Shown here in pieces: positions 23,901 to 35,000 of a stretch of 64,000 nt of DNA (positions within the stretch are counted from its first letter, which is position 1; each line of letters begins with the position of its first letter). The notes below the pieces were generated by a model. It searched no databases, was not told where the DNA came from, and saw only the letters and a program-made list of their open reading frames with translations. The DNA is from Porites lobata (taxonomy: Eukaryota; Cnidaria; Anthozoa; Scleractinia; Poritidae), in contig CALNXK010000043.1 of assembly GCA_942486035.1 (NCBI GenBank), positions 2,902,501 to 2,966,500 of the forward strand, written 5' to 3'. A program made the position numbers and the translations under genes.

Positions 23901-26900
23901 GTTTTCAAGAAACGCGATAACATGCTCTGATAAATACAATGCAATATCACCGCTCTCGATTATGGCCATCAAGCGACATTAACTTGGTGACCAGTTTAAA
24001 CAGACGAATTGTGAGATGCTGTCCTAGCTGGCCGTTTTTGTTTTTACTTGTTTTTTAACGTTCCCACTGTTTCGTTCAAAACTGGAAACAGTTAAATTCC
24101 CATACCAATGCTGATTTCCTTTTGCTTTTCCCCTTGATAGTTATCCCAGCTGGTATTCTACAGTCCCCATTTTTCTACTCTGCTGAAATTCCACGGTAAG
24201 TCTAACAATTTATACTCCACTTTTCTTAATTCCCATTGTGCCTTTCACAATATTTTCGATACGCACTGCATGAACAGTCTTTCGAAAAAAAAAAAACTCG
24301 TACGCAGAAGTCGACTCACTGATTATTCAAGGCAATAAAAACCTGGATGGAAAAAGACAGTGAGGTTCACGTGAGATGGCGGGGAGGACGAAGGAAAAGT
24401 TGGGTCGTTCCTGTTTTTCTATAGTGTGCATCATTGGCAACTGGTTTATTGTTTATTCCATTTCAGGTCGCTAAGTTACGGAGCCTTAGGGTCCATTATC
24501 GGACATGAGATAACTCATGGGTTTGACAACACTGGTTAGTAAATAAAGGCTGAACAACAAATTCTCAGTTACAAAGAACGAAACTGGAAAAATTTTAAAA
24601 TGCGGACAAAACTGTCTTAAAAACAAACAGCAACTTGAAGGTCAAACGAAGACGGGAGACTTTTAATCCCATTTTGACACTCACGTAACGGGAAAACAAA
24701 ATGTGACCCAGTTTGCCTTAACAGAAAGCTTTATCTTGTTTTTCTTTTTCCTAACTGTTATTAGCTTATGAACGTATTCTTTAACTTTTGGCTGTTTTTT
24801 CATCAAACGAGGTCGAAAATTTGACAAAAATGGAGACATTGTGAAAGAATGGTGGTCCAATTCGTCCGTCAAGGAATTTAACAAGAAAGCAAAGTGCATT
24901 GAAAAGCAATACTCCAAATACAAAGTGCAAGGAAAGTATCCGGTAAGCGGCTTCATTTCGTAGACCCCTTCCCCCCCCTCCCCCCTAGGCTTACCGTTTT
25001 ATCCTCCTTAACTCTCGTGGTAACTTAATTATGGGGGATCGAAATGTTCTTCTAACTACTATACTGTCGAGTCTCTAAACCGACGAAATTCTGTGGTTTA
25101 ACCATTTAAATTAAACAGTGTTCTAGCGTGAAATTATTCTTTCTTTTTCCCCTTTTTTTTAAGGGGGGTGGGGAGGGGGACGCGGAGGTGGGAGTGGTGG
25201 AAATTGGTGAGGTTTCCTCGAATTCAGAGTTAGACGCTCTTAAGATTTAAAAAATAAATGATACGGCCTCCTATATATCTCTTTCATTTTTGCTGCAGAT
25301 CAGTGGAAAGGTGACCCTTGGAGAAAATATCGCTGATAATGGAGGCACAAAGCTGTCGTATTTTGTAAGTAACGTTACTATTACAATAACCTTAATATCA
25401 ACTGTAAATACGAATACTTTAGTCACTCGGATAGACCAGTTGACTAGTATAGTATACTTTACCGTAGGGTGAAGAATCATAGTCTGAGAAAACAGCCCAC
25501 ATTTAAAAACGCCACCATTGGTTTCCCCGTGTAATGACGTCGGAGAAGCGAGAGCAGAAATTCCAGACTGATGTACGTGTCACTACCCAGCTCTGGGTAG
25601 TGCTTCTGTGTTGTAGTGGCATCGGCCGTTTTCTCATGTTGAGTAATTCATCGCACCAGCGAATCCGTCAGCTGCAACGAAATCGTGGAATCTAGCTCCT
25701 ACTTTGGATTATCTCGATTATCTTTCAAGATAAAACCTTTTGCGTTGTTAACAAAATCGCTTTCGCCCGCACCTCCACACGCGACGCCATTATTCTCTCA
25801 CATTATCCTTTCTTGACAACAGTGAACAAAACTTTGCAGACCTCTCGGGGAACCCGCTTCCGATGAAATTCAAGCGCCTAATTGATCTAAAAATAACTTT
25901 GGTGCAATTCACGCATCCCAAAAGCTCAGTAGACTGGACGTTTCCGTTTCTGTCCTTTTGTGGCTCTTGATCACACAGATCGTTGTTGTTACGACTTTTA
26001 TGCGTTTTCTAGACTAGTCCAGGGGCTGTGTAAACTCAGTAAAAATAATGCAACAGGGATGGGTTTATCATTTTCATATATGTTGAACAACTCATTCTCT
26101 ACCGCTGCTGCTTCTTTGATAGCCCGGCTGTTCCAGCTGTTCAGATGGTGTGAACGGAGCAATGAGATCTGAGCAGAAAAAAAAAACAGGCTACTTCTTT
26201 GAAGAAGTGCACATCTCTCCGTCTTGACATCACCATCATTAGAGGTTTGGAAACAGCTCAGACCTTGCTTGAAAAAGCTCCCTCTGCCGGCGGCTTATAC
26301 AGAAACTCATGAGCTCGACCTGTGGCAAGTCTGAGAGCTTGCCTCTATGACTCAAGCGGTCAAAAGAATTCGTGAATTTGGGTAAAGCAATTTTGTTGCA
26401 AGTTCCAAATGAAACTTTTTCAATTACATTATTCTTCTAGTAAAACAAAGCCCGCAACGGCTAAGAATGACTCTGTTGACAAATTTTTGAACGGACAAAA
26501 ACGTGAACGCCTTTCGTTTACACGCGACCTGCGGAACCGTGCAAGTTTTCATCAACGGTAAACAGTACTGCAGTCTGTAACAGACTTTGCATTGTTCCGC
26601 GTAAACGGGTTGCTTATGTAAAAGTTTCGTCCGCCAGACCCGTGTAAATGGGGTCTAAGTTCATTTGTTTTTGTCTCACTTCCTCAAAGGCTTATCACGA
26701 CTGGCTGCATAAGACTGGTAACAAGGAATTGCTCCTTCCTGGTTTGGAATACAGCAACGAACAATTGTTCTTCATTGGATATGCACAGGTCAGGACTAAA
26801 AACAACATAACATACGTAGTATATTTCACGAAATAGACAACCCGATTTTAAAATAGTGCCTATAACTTAATATTATGGTCGTCCATCCACACTAAACTGG

Positions 26901-27851
26901 CAGATAGTGTGAGCACGCGTTACGAAAGACGCTCAGAAACGTGAAACTGGTAGATAGTGTAAACACGCGTTACGAAACCGGCGAGGCCAGCCTCCGAAAC
27001 ACTTCCAAACTGATGAAATCGGACAGTTCATATGGATTTCGACGCATGAAAACACAGAATTATTGCTTCGGTATTTTGAGAAGGAAGAGCCGAAAAAGGT
27101 TTTAAAAAAGCCAGCCGTTTTATACGGAATGTTATGAAGGCAGTATTGGAAAACAGGCCTCGAGTGGCTGACTTTAGGTGATCTTTTGTGCTGCTTATGT
27201 ACCTAGTAACTAAAAACGGATTCTTTGTAATCATTTTTGCAGGAGTACTGCAGTCATGCAAGACCAAAAACGGAATACATTGCTACATTGAGTGAGATTC
27301 ATGCTCCCCCCAAATTCAGGCAAGTCTTGGAAAAATTAAGTGATATTTATTCGTGGATGAGGTAAAATTGCTCAGTGCCTCTTCAAATTAAAGGGTTTTC
27401 CCCTGTATTGAGAAACAAACATTGAACACTTCATGGCAGTTCATAATTGCTTTTGAGATTATTTAGGCCGTTTATCACAGTAAAAATATTATTTGGGACT
27501 AATCTATTGGCACAGAGTTTGCTGAAAAAATGATCACACGCACTAGTTACGACAGAATGAGGTGGAGCGCTGAAGCGGAGCGGTAACAACATTGCAGAAC
27601 TGACTGAAAACAGACAAAACATTAACAGCTCAGTTTCAATTTGATAGTAAGGTATTTAACAAGCCAGAGGGCCGAACCTTTCTTGCATGTGTTATAATAC
27701 TGTGTTATAATATCAGTTGGAAATGAGAATCAATTTACTTTTCTGTTTCAGGGTTATTGGGACGCTTTCTAATTTTAAAGAGTTTTCCGTGGCATTTAAC
27801 TGCCCTGTAAATAGCACCATGAATCCACGGACGAAGTGTGAGGTTTGGTGA
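17999..27851 (+). CDS. ECE: M13 zinc metallopeptidase, endothelin-converting-enzyme/neprilysin type
   Basis: Type II membrane ectopeptidase that cleaves peptide hormones or neuropeptides. Exons: 17999-18667, 19091-19144, 19570-19683, 20104-20184, 20868-20995, 21729-21951, 22573-22671, 22977-23054, 23213-23316, 23683-23741, 24141-24195, 24467-24534, 24812-24942, 25299-25364, 26690-26788, 27243-27319, 27752-27851. The frame stays open to a TGA after 734 residues (family about 740-770). A short cytosolic head and one membrane helix (about 5-26) precede the ectodomain with DPCSDFFQFSCGGW. Catalytic site: HEITH 568-572 and GENIAD, Glu630 being the third zinc ligand. The substrate-side NAMY replaces the usual NAYY/NAFY. 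The C-terminus KCEVW and RVIGTLSN look more ECE-like than neprilysin-like. Donors after 19683, 22671 and 27319 are GC rather than GT. A polyA signal AATAAA lies at 28253. Confidence 0.95.
19371..19396. repeat. (GACT)n microsatellite
   Basis: About six tandem GACT units in intron 2 of the peptidase gene. Simple slippage repeat. A long poly-G run lies upstream at about 19209-19227. Confidence 0.8.
19803..20055 (-). mobile_element. tRNA-derived SINE in peptidase intron
   Basis: Minus-strand unit with A box TGGCGCAGTGG (20035-20045) and B box GGGTTCAAATCCC (19991-20003), then a body with GGTTTTTCTCCGGGTACTC and CCTCTCCTCAAAAACC, ending in an ATC/ATT simple-repeat tail near 19803-19820. Open frames on both strands here are SINE artefacts. 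A decayed relative lies at 54695-54880. Confidence 0.8.
20330..20675. repeat. Inverted-repeat element in peptidase intron 4
   Basis: The left arm (ACCTTACACATGCGCAGAG, CCATATCACC) matches the complement of the right arm (GGTGATATGGCTGTGCGC, ATGCGTTAGGT) with scattered mismatches over about 45 bp. The interior has no coding frame of interest. Probably a non-autonomous DNA transposon. Confidence 0.5.
21341..21459. mobile_element. MITE family B, copy 2
   Basis: Terminal inverted repeats: GGTGATGTTACAACGGACG at the left and the inverse of this block at the right (GGATCGTCTCTTGTAACG). Internal CGATTTTAGCG and CTAAAAATCGTCG are also mutually inverted. This copy best shows the family's symmetry. 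It lies in intron 5 of the peptidase gene. Confidence 0.7.
25482..25638. mobile_element. MITE family C, copy 2
   Basis: Shares AGAAAACAGCC, CGCCACCATTGG and CCCCGTGTAATGACG with copy 1 at 14535-14755, and ends in GGCCGTTTTCTCA, the inverse of its start. The centre is a hairpin with 10-bp arms (CACTACCCAG / CTGGGTAGTG). Located in intron 14 of the peptidase gene. Confidence 0.6.
26894..26978. repeat. Two-copy 50-bp direct repeat
   Basis: AAACTGGCAGATAGTGTG at 26894 recurs 50 bp later as AAACTGGTAGATAGTGTA, and both are followed by the shared block CACGCGTTACGAAA. Tandem duplication within intron 15 of the peptidase gene. Confidence 0.7.
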
Positions 27852-29070
27852 TCGACGAAATGGCGCTTGTGACCCTAACCTGCGTCAATGGCCATGCCAG
27901 TGACTTATACGTCATAGTTCCTCACTTGTTGTTCTCTTTCTACATTCGCGAACCGGAAAAGAAGCCCATGAGGTCAAAGGAACCATTGCAAGCGAGTCTT
28001 GTTTGCGCTTGTTATAATCGACGCATGCGTCATATATTGCCTGATATAGCCGCAGGGCGGTTTAATAACCTTCAATGTTGCAAAATGTCAGAAGTCAATG
28101 AAAAACTGAATTTTTGAACTCAGTGAGGCCAATGTTTCAGAGATCGTTCATTGCACGATATGTTGGAGAGCTGGACAATGAAACTCTAAATAGTAAAGCA
28201 CATAAGGCTTTTTAAGTCAGCTTGTTTTGCTTTCCTGTTTTGGCTTAACTGGAATAAAAGTTCACATCATTTCTGATGGTAATCAACAAATATATGATGG
28301 TCCCTCATGACTTTAATAAACCATCACTGTTTTGAAAGTACTCCAAAAATTACCCTCCCCCACCAAAAGAAACATCTTTGGGCTGGATAGGATCCTGTGA
28401 AGGTTTTTACCTGATATTAAAAGGCATGGCTTTTGGGGGAAGCTAAGGACATTTTCTATTTCTTGAGTCACGGAGGCTTTCGACATGTAGCTGAAGCGAA
28501 GGGGACGTGTGAAGTGTGTGTGCCTGTAGGGGAGGGGGTGTGAGTAAATTTATCTTCCTCTTTTTAGCATTTCCGTCCTTTTAATTTCACTTTTTGTTAT
28601 GTCATAAATAAATCTAGTTTATGTTTCCAAATTTATAAGAACCATTTCAGTTTCTATGCAAAGCGCGCGTGTTTTCTAATTGCTATATAAGTTCACAAAT
28701 CTTGGCTCGCAAGCACCCAGAACGTTTCAAGCGTTTCAAGCAGGGTGGTTTCACGTTACAGTCTAGTCCCGCCTCGGTCCCCACGCTCTCCTTGCTGACT
28801 CGTTGTCCTTACCGTATGTCTGCGGCATTTCTTCAGGGAAAAGGACGTACTACAGACTATATTCAAACAATCGTTTGCATTTGGAATTTTTGGCTTTTAA
28901 AAAAAAAAACAGCCCCTGCCTTGCAAAAACCCCTGGAAGTGTCCACAAGGTGCTTGCTCACACCACCTGAGACGCACCGTAAAAAAAGTCCCCAGACGGC
29001 CAGCGCAAGGGCGCATGACATTTTGTGAAAACCGCAATACCGAATAACTCCGCACCCGCACAACTTCAAA
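27852..29070. other. Peptidase 3' UTR and USP upstream region
   Basis: AATAAA signals near 28253 and 28315 likely end the peptidase transcript. The last roughly 400 bp before 29071 are the USP promoter and leader. An open frame at 28669-29028 has no recognisable domain and is ignored. Confidence 0.5.
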
Positions 29071-32000
29071 ATGGCCGGCGCTGGTGCAAGTGAAAATGAC
29101 GGTGCTTCAGTAGAGCCTTCCCCGGCAAATACTGAGCAACAAAAAGAGGAAATGTCCGTAGAACTGAAAAAATCCCTACGTAAAGGTGATACCTGGTAAG
29201 TTTATTGTGACAGCCCATGTTAATTAAAGTTTAAAATTACACTCCTCCAGAATTTGCCTTGTCAGGGAGGGAAACGGAAGTGAAGTTGTTTTCTCCCGTG
29301 AGATTAACTTTCTCTTTGTCAAGACTTATCGTACATTTGCACTAATTTTGCTTCAGGGTACAGATAATTCATTATTCCTCTCGATATTTTTTCCATTTGT
29401 CAACAGAGGGACGATTTTTAAGTCGTCGTGAACGGGCCGGCGTGTGCTTGTTAAAAAAAAAACGAGAAAATTTGATAAAAAGGGTCATAAAAACTTAGTT
29501 CTCTAGTGTTAGCATATGTTGCCAAGACAGTTGAAACATGGAAGGGTATACAGATTACCCTGTTATCCCAACCATTCTAATATTTGGATAGGTGCCCATT
29601 CCTTTCTCGTAAATCTGTTTTTCCTTTTTAGTAAAAAAAGTAGTATAACTGGCATAGATTCAGCAAGCTCTTCCACCTTCCCAGGGCTGTCACTAAATGG
29701 CTGGGAGCTGGAATTTTCTCTGGCTGATATGAGCATGACCCTCCAAATAAATGTTGCAACAGTGTTTACATTTATGTGACATGTCCCGAGATAGCATCTT
29801 TCACCAATAATTAATCAGCAATGAGAAAAGCAAGATTTATTTGTTGTTTTTCAAGGTATCTTGTTGACTGTCACTGGTTTAAACAGTGGAAAAAGTTTGT
29901 TGGATATGATAAATGGGATCAGTATGGGGCTGGAGATGAGATCAACAATCCTGGGCCCATAGACAATTCAAGCCTTTTTGCTGGTAAGAACAATTTTAAC
30001 ACTATTCTCGAAATATTTTGACTTCACTGGTCGACAGTGATACATGTAACGGGCAATTATTTATTTATCCTTAGAATACCATGGCCATAAAAGGAAATTA
30101 GAGGGCTGAAAAAAACAATGTACATTCTGTAGTTTTGTAAAGTTTGTGTTCAAACAGATGGATCACATTATCCACTGGATCAAATTATGGATGTTTTTTG
30201 GATAGTGCTATCATAGTTAATTGAGTGGAATGGTTATGAAACCCGTCAGACTCCTTTGTTGTATGTTTTTATGGACCTGAAAGTGCACAACGTTCAAAAG
30301 AATTCCTATCATTTTGATTGTATTGACCAATAAAAACATTACATTAATTTATTCCGTAACAATTTGCCAACAGAAAACAAAGGATTGTGCGCTTCATGGT
30401 ACTTCCAACATAAACTGCAGCACTGTTGTTTTTATCATTGATGTTTGCCGCTTTTCATAACCAGTCTCCTCTAATAACTATGGTGCTATCCAATATTTGA
30501 TAACTGAGGGCAAGGATGATAACTTATGGTCTGCATATTTATATCATCATGAGCTGTGAGATAAGATAAATCAGTAATTGATTTTATCCAGTGCTTTTTT
30601 ATGGTACAGTAAATACCATAAAATTAATGTAGTGATAGAGGACACATTATTATAATGTGTCCTCTATCACTAGATTTTACTTTCAGTTGAAATGCACATG
30701 AACCCTTTGGCAGGTGTGAATAAAAAATTTGGACCATTTATGGGATATATCATGCCTTACCTTTTGAAGACATTGCATAGTTAGTATGTGTTTATATTTT
30801 CTCTGTTTGAATGGTAGTATGCAGCATGTCTTATAGTATCCTGTCTAAGTAGGAGGAACTCTACTTCCAAGGTGCTTCATATGTCATCAAAACTGACTGA
30901 GCCTAAGCTTTTTCATTCATGTGCCCTTATTCACTCACTGTCGTGCCTTTTTTAAACATTTCATTTTCTGTAGCTGATGGAGTCACTTTAAAGGAACATT
31001 TAATAGATGAACTGGATTATAACCTGTTACCTGAAGAAGCATGGTTCAAGCTGGTATCATGGTATGGAGTGACATCAGATCAACATGCTTTGCCAAGGAA
31101 AGTTGTTGAACATGGGATGTATCTAAAAAGCTGTAAAGTGGAAGTGTATCTTATGGAGTTCAAACTATCTCAGCACTCTGATCCAGACACCCTAATCCCA
31201 AAGAAGTTCAGCAAAGGAGATACTGTTGGTGAGTCCTAAGAATTTATTCTAAGTTCTTATTTCTTTGAAACCTTATTTTACTGGTCTTGGTAAAAATCAT
31301 ATAAAGTTGAGAATATCTTGTTGTTCATTTTTAGACTTGTCCCTTGCTTACTGCAATGTGTAATGTGGATAAAACTAAAGGAATTAAAACAATGAATATA
31401 TAAATAATTACTTATATAAATAAAGGATGAAACTGAGCCACAATTTTGCCAATAACTTATTTATCAGAGAGGGGATTCCTTGCCAGAAAGCTGTAAGGAC
31501 AATATCTCCTTTATTAACTGTCTGTGAGGTGAATAGTTATTGGTTTTAATAAATGCATATGTTGCAGTTAATTTTTTATCTCAGGTAATTTTTCTTTTTC
31601 TTTTGTTTTTGGGTATGGTAATGCATGCTAATAAAGTTGAAACTAAAGAAAGTTATAAAATTACCTGAGATAAAAAAATAGCTACAACATTTATTTTGCT
31701 TTTAAAATCTATATGCAGGGTTAAAACAGAATTTTCCTTGTCTCCTATGAATAATTAGGGTTAGGCAACAGAGGAAATTCTGAATCAAATCACCTGTAGG
31801 TTGAATACTACTTGACTGTACAGGTGCACTCAGTCAGTTGATAAAAGCTTCAGGACATGCTCAACTTTTGACAAACCAGGAAGAAAACCTATATGTTCAA
31901 CAATAGTGACATTGTTGGTAGTTAAAAACCTTCCTCTTTTTTCAAGTAGCAAACTAAATGAGGTTAGAGAATAAGTAAGATTTTTAAATGGAATCTACAT

Positions 32001-35000
32001 ACACTTTACATTAATAAATTATGTTGTTTGGACTCTACTATTTAGGTCATGTTATGTCTGAAATGAAGAAAGTTTTTAACATCACAGAGGACACTGAAAC
32101 AAGATTGTGGAATAAGTACATGAGTAATTCATGTGAACTTCTTGCAAATATGGAGCAAACAGTACAGGATGTTGGTCTTTATCAGGGGCAGGTAAGGCAA
32201 ATGATATCACAGTCATTCTTGTCCCCATAGTTGTAATCCTTTTAACCAATGCCATGGATCAAGCTCTGGGCCTGTGACACTAGGATGCATCACAATTTAG
32301 TCTCTTAATGAATGGGCTTCTTGTGGGGAAGATAGATGCCTCTTTTTAGATCTCTAACATGGCTGCATAATCTGTGATGGCAATTTTAAGTTGTTTGCCA
32401 GCAGCTAAGGACATAGTAAGTGGCGGCTAGGGAAGACTAAGTACTACATGTACCAGCTATTGAAATAGCAACATTTTTAAGGCAGACTGCTCCTTGTCAT
32501 ATTAAAAAAGCAGTTTTTCCAGAAGCTTATCTCCCTATGCAGCTGTCTTCCAAGGTGGATTCCAGCTCTTGTCTTGTCACAGGTGATCATTCTCCAGCGA
32601 TAGAATATTGTTTGTCTGTAGCCATACTCTCTAAAGAAGGACACGTGTTTAAAGTACTTAGCTGAAACTGATCCCATGGGTTTAGAGAGGGACTCCATTG
32701 TTTAGTTAATGTCTATAACTTTGAATGTGACTTCAACATTCTGTTGAATATTTTGACATGCAGCTATGGTGAATTAACTAGAGTATCTTCTTTTGCTGTG
32801 TTTCTAAGGTTCTTATTATAGAGAAGAAGAATCAAGATGGTACTTGGCCCCGACAAACAAAGCAAAGGTACTTTACAGTGTTTTAATATGATTTTGCTGG
32901 ACCTGGCCAGGAAGGAAGTGAGACTAAAGTTCACCTTGCTATGGAACAAATCTTGGCATGTTATTAGCATGAGAAAACATGCCTATCATTTTTAAAGTAA
33001 ACGGTTTTCTCATTTTCATTTTTTTAGCTTTTAAAATTGTATTTCATTGAATGTTATGTAAATAATAACAGTTGCTTTTATTGTCGTTTTGTTTGCAGCT
33101 CGTACTCATCTTCAACGGTAAGTTTTTATATCTTACCTTTTTACCCGAATAGTCAATACTGTTCATGGTAGATCCTCCCTTAAACTGCAAAATAAATGAG
33201 CAGTCTGTTGACTATAATATTGTTATTACTATGCCTCCAATGGCTGAATGGGAATGTTTGATAAGCAAGTTCTATTTTCTCTTAAAAAATCTTTTATCGG
33301 AGGTGTTGATTATTAACTCTTTTATCTGCAGATTACATCAAGTAGCTCACACAGCAGTCAGCCATCAAGTTCTTATGGGTGAGCAAAGCTGCCTTTTCAA
33401 CTTTCTTATAAATGATTGATAAAGCTTAGAAAAGTGCATGTACCTGTTTACCCAATTGCAAAGTAGAAGTTATAATTTATTGCACGAGCCAACCTAAATG
33501 CATTGTTTGTGGTGTCTTTGTATTTAAGTGTAACCTATAACAGAAAAGAGCCTTTAATAAACCTAAAAACATATGTATCCTGCACCTGTTTCAGATATGG
33601 TAGCAGTTACAGTTCAAGAAGTTCTTGGGGATATGATGGGCGGAGGTCAAGCAGTTCTTTGCCAGGGCTAACAGGCCTTGGAAATCTTGGAAATACTTGT
33701 TTCATGAACTCTGCTTTGCAGTGCTTAAGTAACTCAGTTCCATTGACTCGATACTTTTTGTCAGACAAGCACAAAGAGGAGCTGAATCGTGATAATCCTT
33801 TAGGAATGAGAGGTGAGATAGCCAATGCTTACGCAGGGCTTTTACATCAAATGTGGAAAGAACAATACAGCTCTGTGGCGCCTCGACAATTCAAGACGCA
33901 GGTTGGACGCTTTGCGCCACAGTTTTCTGGTTACCAGCAACAGGACTCCCAGGAACTTCTTGCATTTTTGCTGGATGGACTTCATGAGGATTTAAACCGG
34001 GTAAAAAAGAAGCCATATGTGGAGATGAAAGATGCAGATGGTAGGCCTGATGAAGTGAGTTTCTTATACGTGTGTTAGAGATCTTTAAGGCCTACTTCAA
34101 ATATTAAATGTTTCCTGTATGGAACTTAATACCTATTTAGGTTGACTGCAATGATGAAAGTTTGACGGCGGATTCAGACGTCAAACTTAAATCAGATTGG
34201 ACCCGATTCTTTTTCACAATGTACATTTGTCTACAATGCTTGTCAGTGAAAATGAAATTAAGTATAGAAATTATGCATTAGTTTGGAGAAGTTCAACATT
34301 TGAAACCAAGTCACTCCACAGTCAAAATTCACGTCTGGGTCACTCAGTCTTAATTCTTGTGTCAACCCAAATTAGATAAGTTGGACTTAATTGATTCAAA
34401 TGTCAATCTCTTCAAGTACTTAATTGAGAGGGTTAGCTTTGGTACATAGAAAGGTCCGTGTTTGAATTGGGTCTAAGATACCTTCTACTAAGTGTGGTTT
34501 TCTGGGTGACACTAATATTAATTATTTTCATATATGTTGCCATTTCAAGTTGTTTAAGAGGAACAGTAAACTCTCTCTTAATGGATGGGGGTTCAGTAAG
34601 GGGATGTGGAAGGGTTAGCAATGGTGAAGACCTCTAAGGTGAAACCAGACATTAAAAGGTTCGTCCCTACAGTTCTTCAGTCATTTCTCTGGCTCTATAT
34701 GCAGCAGATATCTTATAAGTTATGGGGTCCACCTTAAAGACGAAGATTGCTATATAATTATCTGCTGCCCGTTGACTGAATGCTCAAAACCCTGGGCCAA
34801 GAAGAGAATTAACTAATTCAAAATTATCTTCAGTAGTCACAATGAGTTCTTTTACATTTTAGGTTGTTGCTAAAGAGTCTTGGCTAAATCACTTGCAAAG
34901 AAACAACTCCATTATTGTGGATATATTTCATGGACTTTTCAAGTCCACTCTGGTTTGTCCTGATTGTAGTAAGGTCAGTATGCCTGCTGGTATGTTTTTT

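Noticed and set aside
28669..29028. 119-codon plus-strand frame upstream of the USP gene
   Set aside because: It overlaps the expected promoter and leader, has no recognised domain and is low-complexity at the end.
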